Below, one piece after another: positions 1 to 13,314 of a stretch of 64,000 nucleotides of DNA. Positions within the stretch are counted from its first letter, which is position 1, and every line of letters starts with the position of its first letter. Under the pieces are notes generated by a model, which was not told where the DNA came from, made no database searches, and saw nothing but the letters and a program-made list of their open reading frames with translations. The stretch covers positions 248,001 through 312,000 of the forward strand of contig JFHB01000010.1 of assembly GCA_000729835.1 (NCBI GenBank), in the 5' to 3' direction. The position numbers and the translations under genes are program-made. This DNA is from Atkinsonella hypoxylon. Taxonomy: Eukaryota; Ascomycota; Sordariomycetes; Hypocreales; Clavicipitaceae.

Positions 1-683
1 GTGGGAGCATGGATGGAGTCCATTCTTCTTTCTGCGTTGCAGAACTGCATACCTCGTACATGGAGGCATGGCCACCGTAGGCATCGAAGCCTGGCATGCC
101 CTGCAGGGAGCACCCGAGCAGGGAGCCAAAGAACTGGTACAAGTGGGTAAGAAGGAAGCTGGAACCCCTTTTGTTAATCATTGCAGTACTCGAAGTGGGA
201 TGATGGAACTCACTATTGCTTAGATTTGTTGTCATTGGCAGGCTTGTTGTTCTTAAGGGGCTCAGCACCACCGCCATCGAGGAAGTTGACAGAGGATCCA
301 GACGTTCCGCCAGTGTTTGTGGAGGCCAGAGCACCGGTAAAGTAGGGTGCCAGGTTGACCTGCTTGCCGTCGACTACCCCGGGTGCCAGGATACCGGGAA
401 CCTTGACGCCGACATTTGGCGTGGTGTCTTGATTACGCAGGTTAGTCGAGCTTTCGGCAATGACAGCGCTTGCTCCAAGATAGAGCCGGGACTATAGGGG
501 AGACATACAGTTGCCGATGACGACGGTGTTGACAAGCAATGTCAACACGGTAGCCTGGTTCTCGGCGGTGTTGTTCTTCAACAGAGCCTTGACATAGTAG
601 TCGCAGATGGACTCATTCGCGGGACGCTGAGCATTGACGGCCGTGCTGGCGGCGGCGGCCAAGACGATGTTGCTGAAACGCAT
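1..683 (-). CDS. Small secreted conserved fungal protein (5' part only, cut by window edge)
   Basis: The start is at 683. Three exons can be followed: 683-509, 427-214 and 158-53, with a donor GTATGC at 52 leading out of the window, so the C-terminus is missing. Introns have GTATGT and GTGAGT donors, and the reading frame stays open for 165 codons. The protein opens with a signal peptide (MRFSNIVLAAAASTAVNA), then an Ala/Leu-rich helical part (TVLTLLVNTVVIGNY), a glycine-rich stretch (NFLDGGGAEPLK) and a conserved block (LYQFFGSLLGC, then GMPGFDAYGGHASMY). I recognise this arrangement from a widespread family of secreted, uncharacterised ascomycete proteins, and I recall some of them being compared with globin-like folds, but I do not assert a function. 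The second intron acceptor (159) is the best of two options; the other, just after the branch site, would break the conserved block. Confidence 0.75.
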
Positions 684-3600
684 TGTGAAGTAATTCGAAA
701 CGAGAGGCTGGAAAGGAGTAATGCTAGGTTGAAGGCAAGACGGATCTTAAGAAGGGAGATCGTGATTGAAGGTCTGGGGTATAACCGTTCCTCCTCGGTG
801 TGCAGTAAGTCTGATTTGATTGTAAGAGACGAAAGAACAGGAGTTCAGAGAGGTTGGTAGAGGAGCAAGAGTTTACAACTTATTCAAGAGAACTGGGCCG
901 CCCTATTGTCCCCTATTGCTTTGTCTTAGTCGGTAATGAGCTACGGATAGACGAAGCTCCGAGTCTAAGCTTGGGGGGGGGGGGGCGATGGAATTTTGGC
1001 CCGGGGAATGAGCGAGAGGTCTTGTGGAAATAGTAAATAGTATGACACAGAGCTAGTTTGCCTCGATATTTGCCTCGGGAATGCCAGCAAGGGTACTTGT
1101 CGCATGTCTTGAAGACATGCTTCCACGTACTGTGAATATGGCACGAACCTGGTATGTGGTACATGCACGAACCAGCTGTTGAGGCTATCCAAACACTAGG
1201 TCCGGAAATGGCGCAAGGCAATTCCACCATACTCGTCCCATCAAAACCACGTATCTTTACATCCTGTGCAAGCGCACAGAATGTTAAAAAAACAAAAAAA
1301 AAAAAAAAGGCTAATTGGCAACGATGACAACAGAGCAAGCCCAGTCCATGGCGCCGGGGACTTGGCGGCGCTCCGTGGCGGCAGCCTCGCTGGCCCGATG
1401 CGGAAACGAGCCACGCCGAACAGAGAGGCAGTCGTAATATCCAAACGATGATTCGAAGAAAACGAATGCACACAGTGGCGGATTGTGACCGGGATTGTGA
1501 CCGGGATTGCAAAGACCGACCGGTTGAACGGGTTCTATGCGGGTGTCTTGGATTTGAGATGATGTCTACGACGGCACCGCGCGACGCAAAGCTGCCTCCT
1601 TGCTCAGCAAGGCGATCAGAAGAGCTCTACTCGGTCCTCGACTGAGCCTGTCTGAAATTGGATGCCGTGTGGTGTGCGATTTCACCGCGGCACTTTCCAC
1701 GGTGCTTGTGCTTTCTGTCAAAGTCAGTTTGCGAGGCCGGGCATCGTCGGGCACGCAGCGATCAGCGAGGCCTGGGAAGGTCCGTTGGATCATGGACAAT
1801 AGGAACATGGTGATCGCCCAAAGTCAAACCCTTGCAACTGGAGGGCACCAAATTGATTCAAGACAAGACTTGCGTCAATGACATGGGGTATGGGTGCTGG
1901 CGCGCTTGGCCGGATCACAACAGGGCGCGCCGTTCTGACTGACGCTCTGCTCTGTCCACTCATGGCTTGGATATATTTACGGCAAGGCGCGGTGGCACGT
2001 GGATGCGAGAAGCAGAGACGGCGATCTACGGAATATATCTAAATTAACTATTTGTCTGCCCTGTGTGTTCAAACCCAAAGGGCCGATGTACATACACATG
2101 CTTGGCGCAGCGACACGGACGACGCTTTCTGTCTGGAATCGTTCACCAGGGCAAGGATCAAGACCAATGACCCTATCTCAATATTGGCGACGAATTTCCC
2201 ATTCCCCATTCCATCGCCGTTCTCATTCCCATCTTGTCCTCCCCTCCAAAGCACCCGGTGCGAGATCCGTCTCTGTCGTCTCTCCTCTCGTCTTCCCCAC
2301 ACGCCAAAAGAAAGGAAAAGGAAATAGTTGGCTAACTACTAACTACCTAGGTAGTTAGCTCGGAGACCAGAACAAACAAACGGGCTAACTAACTAGTGTC
2401 TAGGATCGTCTGGACGGCCATTGACCAATCACGAGCCATCTGTAAGCAAGCATCTAGACATTTGCCAATCCACAATCCATTCCGGATGCTGAGTCTTCCG
2501 AGAACTAGGTCTCGTCGGCTGATCGTGTGCCTGGGGTGTCTAGCATGCAGCGGCCGGGCGCGACATTCTTCGGCATGGTGTCTGTTGATGTTTCTTCTTT
2601 GGTGTCTGTTCCTGTATCGCAGGTTCTGAGCATTGCGCAGGCGCGACGAGGAATACGCTTCAGCTCTCAGCTCTTGGGCTGGAAGCCCGTGCCCTCTTCC
2701 GGAGCATTTGAACGGCGAGGCGCGATTCTTCCGTCAAGAAGGCAGTTTTTCAGGCTGAATCGAGCAACCTCAGGGATTGGACTTGTGTATCTCTGCGTGA
2801 GGTGAGGTATGTGACTTGTCGTGGCAGCGTCGAATTTCGCGACGCGGCATGAATCGATATCAAACGGTCACCCGGTCACTTCAAGCAGGCAGATGTGGCT
2901 GTCCTTGTACCCACGGTTAACAGAAAACATGGTGGTTCATCTACGTGACTATGTCTACATACACCTGGTTAGCACTTTTGACTGAACTCAACCGTGACGA
3001 AGAACTATGGATGTGCCACGCATATACCGGCTTGAGTGGCTGCACAGATGGATGCGTCTATCATTGCCGAGTCAAGACTTGTTGTGAAGACGTAGCGCAG
3101 CATATCTACTCTAGTTAGAACGGTTATCCGTTTCTGAATGATTGTCGAGACGGAGGCCGATCTCACTTCGTGCTGTCCCACCCCATTGCGACTCAAGAGG
3201 TGGCGGACCTGAACTCGGACAATGTCATCTCCGTGGCCCCAGATGAAGCTATTCGATGATAGACCTTCCAATCACATTCCCACAATATAGAATTGATGAA
3301 AAATGATTCAATTAGTCTTCTAGGCATCACAATCATCTTATACCAGCCACTAGCCGACGGGCATTCATTGAGTCGCGAAGACAAAGGAGCATCATCCTAT
3401 AATGTTGGCGTGCGATAAGTACAAGTCGAGTTATAGAAAATGAGACAATCTTCCCACTTTCACTTAGATCGTGCGTTTCCAAGGGTCTAAGGAGATCGCT
3501 AGATAAATTCTTTCGCAAGTCTGCTCTGAAAACGATAGCCCCTTTGTTTCCCTGATACATGAAAGCCGCTCACGTTATCAGGCTTATGACGCCAAGAACG

Positions 3601-3817
3601 ACACTTGTACTTCAACTATTGCCTTCCAATGCCGCGCTTCTCTGTGTCAAGATGGGACAGTCTAATCGCAGGTATATACGGGGCTCTAGTAGAATATGAC
3701 CTGTGGCGTAGCCATGCCCGATTTTTTATCCGATAGTATAGAGCTTTGACATATTTGCAAATAACTAAGACACCTTATTAAACAGCCCTCGAAAGCTAAA
3801 AGCGAGCAAGCCATAAT
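684..3817. other. Intergenic region, no supported gene
   Basis: About 3.1 kb between the small secreted protein and the polyketide synthase 3' end. It holds a poly-G run near 972-987, a poly-A run near 1295-1310, CT-rich tracts near 2190-2310 that look like a promoter-type pyrimidine region, and a 20-bp palindrome at 2339-2358. Short ORFs occur on both strands (for example minus 3005-3271 and 3333-3560), but they overlap each other and show no recognisable domain or coherent exon pattern. Confidence 0.6.
2339..2358. repeat. 20-bp perfect palindrome
   Basis: The sequence CTAACTACCTAGGTAGTTAG equals its own reverse complement. Related CCTAGGTA words recur elsewhere in the window (17355-17370, 28170-28180, 36290-36300, 36443-36453). 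Confidence 0.8.
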
Positions 3818-6800
3818 CTAGAGTCCTCCCCCACTTGATTCCAATATCTTCCTGAGCAGGTCGCTTACTTGCTGGTCTGCCGGGTGCCTCAGCATAGTAA
3901 AGTGATGCGCTCCTTCAATCACATGAGCTTTGATGTTTTCCTGACCAAGCAGTCTGTCCCAGCCATTGCAAGTCAGGCTCGACTTCTTTCGTCTATTGAG
4001 CAGCCAAAGCATGTTGTCCGGATCACTGGGCAATCTATCGATCAAGTTACCCTCATCCGCGCCGTTTCTAGCCCAAACTGCCCACGTCGGAAGAGGCTTT
4101 TCAAACGTCCAAGGGTCCGGCTTGAACGTGTTCAAAATGCCAGCAAACAGTTTGATGTGCGGGGCTAGCCATTCTGGTATCTTTTGACCAGGCTTAGTCC
4201 CAAACATCCCGAGCAATGCCAGCTCATTATAGAGCCTTGGCGGAAGTTCTTTGAGCCCGATAGGCTTGGGACTGTCTAGCAGAATCAGTGCGTCCACGTC
4301 TTCTCCATCGGCAACAAGTCTCTGAGCCACTGTGTATGCGCAGAGACCTCCGGCAGACCACCCTCCTACGGTATAAGGCCCGGTGGCCTGGCGGCGGCGC
4401 ACCTCCGCAAGATAAGCTTCTGTCAAGTCACTGAATTGCCATTCCTTGTTATCAGCGGTGTGTTTGATAAAGGGGCTGTTGAGGCCATATATAGCGACTT
4501 TCTCGGCATGGACGTCTGGAAGAGACATGTAAGAAACGGCAGATCCTGATCCATCTGGAAATAGCCAGACTTTTCTAGAACAAGTTCGAGGATTCCCTTG
4601 CAGCAACACGGAAGTGGCAGGTGGTGTTTCAAGTCCCTGAGCAGGACGTACTTTGAGAGACGACACGTTGACTATAAAAGAAAGTTTGAAAAAGTTAATA
4701 AGCGCACCAATTAAATATTACCATGAATGAAATAAAGTCCCGGATTGTGCTTACAATGCATCAAAGCTTGTGTCTGCTCATCATCGGACTGCAATGTCTC
4801 AGAAGAATCCGACTCAACCTGCACTAAAGTCAATGCAGCATCTGTCTTCTCACGCAAACCAGGATTTCCGAGAATGCACTCCTGGCGCGTAGAACTCAAA
4901 GGAGTGGCGGGACAAGACTCGGAGGATGGGGTGGGTGATCCCACTATGGATTGGATGAGCTCCGCGACCGTGACACAAGTCATAAAAGTGCTTGATTCAA
5001 CTCGCATGCCAAGCTCTTGAAGCATGCGATCGGAAATCGTGAGAGCAAGCAGCGAATCCACGCCCAAGGGGGCAAGCTCGGACTCGTCTTGGACATCGGT
5101 GATAGCAGCTCCTACTTCCTCCGCCAAGATGCGCTTCAACTCATCTGCCGTCGACACCTTCTTCTGCGATGAAGCCAGAGTCGGCAGATCTCGTGGCTCT
5201 TTTTCATCCAAAACAGGTGCTTGACCGACTGGAACAGCAGCACGCTGCGGTGCTGCTGAGCGCGCCACTGCCACACCTGGCTTCGGAAGGACCATATCAA
5301 GAACTTTTCTTTGAACAGCAGAGAACGTCACAGCCTCGTAGACGGCGATGATTTCTTGCATATTGGGATCGAAAATGTAGACATCCCCACAGTGTGACTT
5401 CGCGTCCTTGGGTTGCATCTTGACATAGGTATTATAGGTAACATCTGCAGTCAGGGGTCCAGCGATCTTCATGTTCTCCCACCCGTGGTTGATGTACACT
5501 AGGTTCTTTGAGTCGATTTCATCATTGGCGTTCATGGTAAATCCAGTAATTTGACCCAAGCTATCTAGCCAATACGGAGGGAGCTTCCATTTGTCGCCTG
5601 TGCCAGGTGGCGTATTAAACCTGACTTTGGCAGTAGACTCCAGATCTGCTGAGCGCATAACGAGCTCACGACAACCCTTGAACGAAGGGTAGTAGTCCAC
5701 AAGGCTACTGAATAGCTTATAGAACATGCCTGTTCTTATCATATGCACGGAGCCGGAGTCATCACGGACAGCTTTGCGAAGATCCTCAATTCTCGGCTTG
5801 ATAAGAAAGTCACGTCGCTTCCATTCCGATTTCCAACGGCTCTTCTCGGAAAACGATCCACAACATTTCGCATGGCTTGCTGCTGAATTGGAATTCTTTG
5901 CAGAGGCGCTGGACATGATGAACGATGCCTGCCTGGTCGACCAATTGACACTGGCTTCCATCTCCAAGAGCTGTGGTGTCGGGTCGTCGCTGAGGATGAG
6001 AGACTTGTCAGCTGCCATGTCACGAACTTCAATTCCAATGTCAGACTTGTCAAAGGAGACCGGGGACTTCTCAAGAAGCCTTGAGAAGAGCGTAAAGGCC
6101 ATGTCTGCGTATACAGCTGAAGAGCATACTGGCTGGCCGTTGACTCTGTGCCCCAGGAGCACTTCTCTGAAGTCAGGGTGCTGGGCATCTGTTACTGCTG
6201 CTATGGATGATTCTGTGGCTCCGTAACTCTCGGAAGTGATGTGCTGCACTGAGGTTGTGAAGATACGCTTCTCTGTCATTGCTTCGACTGGCGGCAGCGC
6301 TAACCGCTCCGTCAGAGCTGGTGCGTCGCCTTTAGTCAAACACCAGTCGTGCGTATACGGGATCCAGTGGCTTTTCAGTTCCCAGCGGTACGTAGGAAGG
6401 AGAATAACGTGCTTGTTCTGTCCCCAACCGCTGTGGTACTCTGCCCAGTTGATGGAAATCCCACTGTTGTATAGTTTTACTACAGCTGGAGTAAACACCT
6501 TCCAGTCATCTTCTCCGCGCCGAAGACTTGGGATTGTCTGCGTGGAGGACCCCAATGCTGATCGTACCATGTTACTACAGATCGGGTGAGGTCCTACTTC
6601 TACCCAGATCGTATCTTTCGGTACAGCACCTGAGTCCTTAGCAGACAACAGACCCTGATAGAAATTGACCGTCTCTCGACAATGGCGCGCTAGATAGTGG
6701 CCGGCAGGACCCATATCTGCAACGCTAGCTATGACTTTGCCCAGGAGAGGGGATATGACTGGGAATCTGGGTTCATGCATTGCCACGGCATCGCAAGTTT

Positions 6801-9800
6801 GTCGAAAGGTGTCTAGAATGGGCTCGACCTGCGCAGAATGAAATGCGAATTGCACCTTGAGCTCTGTGAAATTGATAGATCTCATTTTCAGGTTATCTTT
6901 GAGAGTTTCAATTTGAACAGTCGGGCCAGCGACCACTGTTTCCTCTGGTCCATTGACGCAAGCCATATCAAGATCGAGATCAAGCGACGAACGCAGCGAG
7001 GAAGTTTCCGAGGCTGGTGCCTTGACTGCCAGCATGGAATGAGTCCCCATTGTGCAGAACCTCTCAAGTAAGCGTGCTCTAGTTCCCACAAGGTGGATGG
7101 TGTCGGTATCCGTGAGCATGCCGGAGATGTTGAGTGCTGCGTATTCACCCAGACTATGGCCAACTACGACCCGTGGCGTAACTCCAAGGGCCATCCAGAG
7201 TTTTCCCAGAGCCATTTGCAAGCAGGTTATCCCCAGCTGCACTTGTACAGGACTGAGATCCTCCATGGGGGTTTCAACTTTGCCACTCACAATGTCGTAA
7301 ATGGACGGAAACCCTTGTAAGCGAACAATCTCATCCAGGCCCAGCAAAAGTGAGTCAAAGCGTGGAAGAGCAAGCAGCTTCTTGCCCATGCCAAGGTATT
7401 GAGAGCCTTGACCAGTGAAGCAAAATCCAATAGGGGGTCCGCCACAGATAGTAGAAGAATACTTGCCCTGGTTCGCCATGGCTTGAAGGTTATTACGGAC
7501 TTCATGAGTTGAGGTCCCGAACACAGCTGTGCGATAAGCGTAATGAACGCGTCGGGCCGTTGTAGTAAATGATACAGCTTCGAGAGAAACGTCAGGGTGA
7601 TGTTCGAGATATTCTACTAGCGCTTGGATATTGTCCTTGAGAGATTTCTGAGACTTGGCCGAAACTGAGACGATATGTACTGGCCATGTTGAAACAGCCA
7701 GTTCCGACAGTGCTCGTATGGGACCATCTTCAACCAAGACTGAAGAGTTTCCGCCGGCTGCACCGAAGTTATTGATGAATACCTTCCTCCCTTGTGGTAA
7801 TATTTTAGGATCGGGCCTTGGCCAGGGTCTGTTTTCTAGCGCGATATGGACATCTCGCTGTTCAAGATCTTTGGGAAAGTTCCTGTTAATCACGGTCTTA
7901 ATGCCAACATGACGAGGTATAGAGTTCTTTTGCATCATGAGAAGCACTTTGATGAGAGAGGATATTCCCGCAGCTGATTCGGAATGCCCTACGTTTGCCT
8001 TTACAGACCCGATGTATAAGGGACTCTTCCGTGTCGAAATGTCGGGTGCAAAGACATTCAGGACAGAATCCATCTCGCAAGCATCACCATGCTGAGTCCC
8101 CGTTCCATGCATCTCGACGTAACTAACTTCAGACGGCTCAACATTGGCAGAGCTGAGGACTCGCGTGCATATGTCCCTCTGAGCACCTGAATGTGGCCGA
8201 GTCATGGACACAGCCTCGGCGGAATGATTGGTGTAGGCTCCCGAGATAATCCCAAAGATGGGGTCGTCGTCCAGAAGCGCGTCTTCTAGCCTCTTCAAGA
8301 GCACTGTAGCAACAGTATCTGCTCTACAATAACCATCTGCGGCATCGTCAAACGTGTTGCAGTTGCCTGTACGTGACAAGAAGTGCGCTCGATCCAACCC
8401 AGCCCAGTTGTCAGGGTTGGTGAGGATATTTGTTCCCCCAGCTATGGCAACATCACAATCCTCAGCCCATAGAGAGTTGCATGCGATGTGAACCGCAGCA
8501 AGACCCGAAGAGCATGCCGTATCAACGTCGAATGACGGTCCACTGAAGCGAAAGTGATAATTGATCCGCGCGGGAAGAAACGCGCGACTTCCACCGGGAA
8601 CAAAATATGTGTCAACATCTTGGGCAGCATTTATCTCACGATAGTCATCGCTTGCCGTGCCATAGAATACACCAACTCTGCTCCTTTGTGTCGAGGGTGT
8701 TGAGTCTGGAACAAACCCAGCCATCTCCATTGCCTCGTATGCTGTCATCAGAGCTAGCCTTTGAGCAGGATCCGCCTGAGCAGCTTCCCTAGGCGACATG
8801 CTGAAGAACCTGGCATCGAAAAGATCTGGATTTCGAACAAAACAGCCCTTCGTAACACCACTTGTGTTTTTCTTTTTGCCAGTTGGATCAAAGTATAGCT
8901 GAGGGTCAAATCGGTCTTTAGGGATATCTTTGTGCACATCAAGACCAGCAGCAAGTAGGTTCCAGAACTCTTCAATATCGTCAGCTTCAGGAAATCTTCC
9001 CGAAAAGCCGATTATGGCAATCTTAGATCTGGCTGGCAGCTTTTCTGTCTCAAGTTTGTAACTGTTGAGCAGCTCCTTATCAGGGCTAATGTGGACGACT
9101 TCAAGCTTGTTCGCACGAAGAACGCAGGACAAGTCCTCGACGCTTCCTGCCACATACTTCAAAAGCTGGACTTTCGTACAACTTGTCTCCTTGGCAAACC
9201 GGACTACTTCCTCAGCCGCAAGGTCCCATCGTATCTGGTGAAGTAGGATGTCGGAGATGGCAATGTCAAGAAGTTGGGCACAGGTCTCTGTACTTGCTTC
9301 AGGCCGTAGGCTCCCACTGCCATTGGCAATGACGGGCAACCGAGCAATCCTACCTCTCAAACTTGAAGTACAGGACGTCAGAAGGTCTTTCACGTCACCT
9401 GGGACGTATAAAGTTGACGTATGGAACAGGCCATCGACTTGTATTTTTGCTGATTTGAGGTCATTGTGCTGCGATAAAAAGTCCTTTACTTGTGTTGGGG
9501 GACCCGAAATAGTAATAGTGCTGGTGCCTATAGCACTAACATAAGCCCGGCTGTGTGGAGGTACTCCTTTTTGTTCAAAAAAAGTATTGAGAAGTTGAGA
9601 AGCAGCAGCTCCGTCGATGCCGGCAAGGACTGACGAATATGATGCTCCTTTGCTGGAGCTTAGGGAAACAGATTTCGTCCGGGATTCCACGAGATTACCA
9701 AGCCGAAAGGCTAGCGCGACAATCTCTGGACTTATAGAGACTAAATCGTATACATCCTCACTGCAACTAACTGCGACAGCAGACAGCGAGCCCATGCACC

Positions 9801-10204
9801 TACCAGCTAAGCAAGAAGAGTGCGGTGCAGGATAAGGTGTCTTCGATTGGATGGTATATCTACAACAATGAGCACCTGACTTGTAGAGATAATGAATAAA
9901 TGTCTCGTACTCACGAAATAAAAGAGCAAATCTGCGAAAGGGAGAAGAGGGCGCAATCCAAGGCAAAGCTTGCTGTCGTTGCCACCTGCTGGGCAGTCAA
10001 GAGCTCGTCCAAATTGGAAGACGAAGGGAACCCAGCCCTCTGACTAGGTGGAAGTTGCGAAATTTCCGACTTGAGAGCATAATATGACTGAGCAAACAAT
10101 TGGCTCAAGACATAGTTTTTCTTTTCCGAAAGCCGCCTCCGCAATTCGGCATGATACGGAACCGACAAGTCACCGAACACAACGACCTGAGGTTCACGCC
10201 TCAT
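3818..10204 (-). CDS. Non-reducing polyketide synthase (SAT-KS-AT-PT-ACP-TE)
   Basis: Three exons, 10204-9915, 9859-4755 and 4671-3818, give a 2,082-residue protein. Introns are 55 and 83 bp with GTGAGT and GTAAGC donors. The start MRREPQVVVFGD is chosen because SAT domains begin this way. Domains seen in order: SAT with GRCMG (Cys118); KS with DTACSSG (Cys546), His681 and His722; malonyl-CoA acyltransferase with GHSLGEY (Ser999); product template with His1334 and Asp1529; one ACP with LGVDSLL (Ser1699); thioesterase/cyclase with GWSAGG (Ser1904), Asp1931 and a His in EGAHH near 2054. There are no KR, DH or ER domains, so the product should be an unreduced aromatic polyketide cyclised by PT and released by TE. 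All catalytic residues are present, so the enzyme looks intact. The nearby EthD, exporter and copper oxidase genes suggest a pigment-type pathway. Chain length and product cannot be told from sequence by eye. Confidence 0.95.
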
Positions 10205-13200
10205 GACGCCGATGTTATTTGAAACAAAACTCTTTGATAACACAGAAAAGAGGCGGTGAGAAAAGCTGCGAGGCCAACTCAGAATCAAGACGAAGTACGT
10301 CAAGCTTTTAAGTATTCTGAGATATGGTGAACTAGGAGACCCGTTGACGCAAATCACGAGTTTGAGTGGTTGTGCAAGTTGTTTCCTCACCCCAACTACG
10401 CGGGAGGCCCTGCTTGAAATACCCCATGATGAAAAGTGAGACCGTATCAGAACACCGCAGCAAATCCTTGGAAATTCGTATCGCGGATCTTCGACAATGG
10501 ATAGTTTCAGCTTCGAATTGTCACGCACTGACACATCTCACGGCCAACAGCCGCCTATCAGTTGACTCACAAGTGTTTCTCCTTGCACATCCTCATTATC
10601 GGAGTGATTGCGCCCGCAAAAGAAAGGAAAAACAGGGGCAGACGCTGAGATGGATTCAACGGACCAACAGAAGCCATCTTATCAGCTGAGGGTATCACAG
10701 AATAGTGCCAGCCTTACTGCAGATAGCAGAAGCCAAGATGGTTGTTGCCGGTTGATCTGAGGTAATGCTTCATCGGGAGTCCGATTATTTGTTCTGTGTT
10801 ATCATAAATCGAGTATCTTCCGATGTCTGTTTTACTGATGAATGCGGTGAAACCATATCTCGTAAGCCAAAGGACGTCGATGTGCTCAAGCCACAAGCGG
10901 CTGAATTGGTAGCAGATACGAATATTCAAGGATAATTGACATCGTGCTGATGATAGCAGGCAAAGGAGAAGTTGGTTTCCTTTTTTCAGAAACCCGCAAG
11001 AAGAAATGTAGTGGGAAAGAAGGCAAGGGGATGATGACAGATTACACGATGATTCTTACCCACCGATACATCCTTTTGACCATCATGAGGCACCAAGCAT
11101 ATTACGAGGCTCGCCCAGTTCCCATTGCCCGGGCAACACCTCGAACCAGTTCGCACGCAAATTGAACCTGTCTTGTAATCTGTCAGACTGTCCTCCACGT
11201 GAGAGGGGTGCACCGCGGCACATCCTGTTCTGGTCAAGGTGTTCAGCATCCTGGCTTTCGAACGAGTTAGAAAGAATCGGGGTCTTATTTCTAATCTCGG
11301 ATATGTTCCAGACTCTCATCAGGTCTCATCGAGTTGCTCTGCTTATTTCTTGTCATCCTCTCGGCTGCAGAGGAAGTCACGACGTCAGCCTGATGCAGAA
11401 CGCCAAGCTGCGGGTCACCTACCTCATCGGGCTGGACCTAGTGGGTCAGAACGTCGCCAGAATGAGTTCTCATTGGCTAAAAACCGCCGGATCTAGGATT
11501 GCTTCTAGGCCAATTGGAAATTAAATCTTTAGTGCATACTACTTCTAGTAGGGGTGTACAGTAAATCTCAGGTCCATCCTATGTGTGCATTGGTCCAGAG
11601 CGGAGCCAGAGCGGGTATAGATTTAGGCAGAATAGCATATGCTAATCACACAGTATTCATTTCTAAGCAAGAGATCTAGAGTGCATTTCTATAGCACTAT
11701 ACCACTAGATATTAGTGTATATACTACTAAATACAAAAATACTTAATTTGCACTAATACACTGTGCATTCTGTATATACTAGGTATATACTGGGTATATA
11801 CTAAAACGCTTCACCGCCTGCTATTCTGGTCAAAAATACACCCTTTTTGGCTCCGCTCTGGACCAATGCACACATAGGATGGACCTGAGATTTACTGGAA
11901 CCCCTCTCCTGACTCATTCCATGCTTGTCTCGGAAGATCATTGCTGTATAAAGTGAGCATACCTCATCACAATCGCTTATCTCCCCCCAACCGTACGTAT
12001 CCTTTATGGCAATCCACGCTCACACCTATTTCTCGCTTTTCTGGTCGATGGGTCATGTCAGGGTATTCGAAACTTTGCCTGAGATTTGCGTCATCAAGGT
12101 AAAGGCGAGGGCAAGCAGAGAGAAACGGAGCTCCCCGCTTCCTGTCTTTGAACCGACAATTATCTTACGATGTGTAGGATAATGTGTGCATGATTGCAAC
12201 ATCTGCGACATTGGCGAGGACTGCAACGTTGCGACGTGTGCGCAAAGATTACGGGCGAGCACAGGTTTCATTAGTAGTTGTAAAGTGCAATACATACTAA
12301 CATTGTAGAATTTGCAGATCGTTTAGTCTTCTTTGGGGAGTATACACCCGTTTGCGCTCTGGACAATTTGTCTTTTGTTACGATGCTTCTTAGTAAACTG
12401 TTTAGCCATTGGTTGAACGATTATAGGATGACTTGCGATGTACTAGTTCGTGAAGATGTCAGTCTTGAAGACTTTGAAATACGGAAATAAGGCGATGAGA
12501 TTCTGCTGTGTAAAGAGATAACTACTATAGCAACTACTATAACAGAAAGCCTACTACAGAGGAAAGACCTTTACAAAGACCTTTACTAGGATATTTACTA
12601 GAGACCCTTTCCATCAACTAGCTGTTCAAGCTGCTATTCAAGCTGCTAATGAAGTGAAGACTAGCGTAAGTTCAGGCATCACAAAATGCAGCAACAGCCT
12701 TAGCAGCAGCTTTACTAACAGCCTCAACCTTGAACAGTAACTCAAAATGTAACAGTAGCAACTTACTTCATAAGCAGCTTTGGTCCGACGTTTTCCTTGC
12801 GCCAAGTATGCAGACAAATTGAGCTGGTACAAGGGTCTTGTAAGATATCCCAATGCAGCACCTTGTCATTATCGGCTGCGTCGGAGACGGAAAGCTGCGT
12901 ATCAGCAATGACAATGACAAGTGCCTGTTGTGCAACTGTGAAAACCACTGCAGTGGTCACTCAAGATTCATCCATTGTGATAGTTAGATGTTCGCCGCTG
13001 TGGTACCGCCAGCTTAAGCGAAGACCGTCAGCTGGTTACATTACACTAAACCTGGACACAATCTGAGATGTAACTACATCCAAGGTCATCCTACCTGGGT
13101 AATATTATATCATAGAGCGTCATCGAAAGAAGCCTCAATTCTCGTGCTAGTGGAACAGATGCCTGCCGGATTGTAAGCCTCAATCCCACGAGCCTCCTGC

Positions 13201-13314
13201 CGACTCCTTTTACTTTGAGTACTCATCTCTCTGTTCCGGATTGTTTGATGCATTTTACTGCGTACGTTTCAGTGTGCTTGTTTCGCTGCGTCCCATCACT
13301 CCTCACTCTGCATT
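10205..13314. other. Intergenic region between PKS and EthD genes, holding an inverted-repeat element
   Basis: About 3.1 kb containing the promoter of the minus-strand PKS on its left side and of the plus-strand EthD gene on its right. An inverted-repeat element occupies about 11559-11897. Between 12480 and 12780 the sequence is full of short repeats of actactata and caagctgct type. Several short ORFs exist (for example 11083-11319 minus, 12763-12960 minus), but none looks like a gene. Confidence 0.6.
11559..11897. mobile_element. Putative MITE-like element with 50-bp perfect terminal inverted repeats
   Basis: Bases 11559-11608 are the exact reverse complement of 11848-11897, beginning CAGTAAATCTCAGG. 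The flanks extend the similarity imperfectly outward (AGGGGTGTA on the left, TGGAACCCCT on the right). The 239-bp interior is AT-rich, with repeated gtatatact words near 11769-11804, and encodes no transposase. Length and structure fit a non-autonomous DNA transposon. I could not find a convincing target-site duplication, so the superfamily is unassigned. Confidence 0.8.

Noticed and set aside
913..1512. 199-codon minus-strand ORF
   Set aside because: It crosses poly-A and poly-G tracts that code runs of Phe and Pro, overlaps ORFs on both strands and has no domain.
3005..3560. Overlapping minus-strand ORFs downstream of the PKS
   Set aside because: They overlap in different frames, with no splice-compatible continuation and no recognised family.
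5726..6226. 166-codon plus-strand ORF inside the PKS
   Set aside because: It lies antisense to the product-template region and is a shadow of that coding frame.
12763..13066. Pair of ORFs on opposite strands upstream of the EthD gene
   Set aside because: They mirror each other over the same bases and contain no domain; chance open frames.
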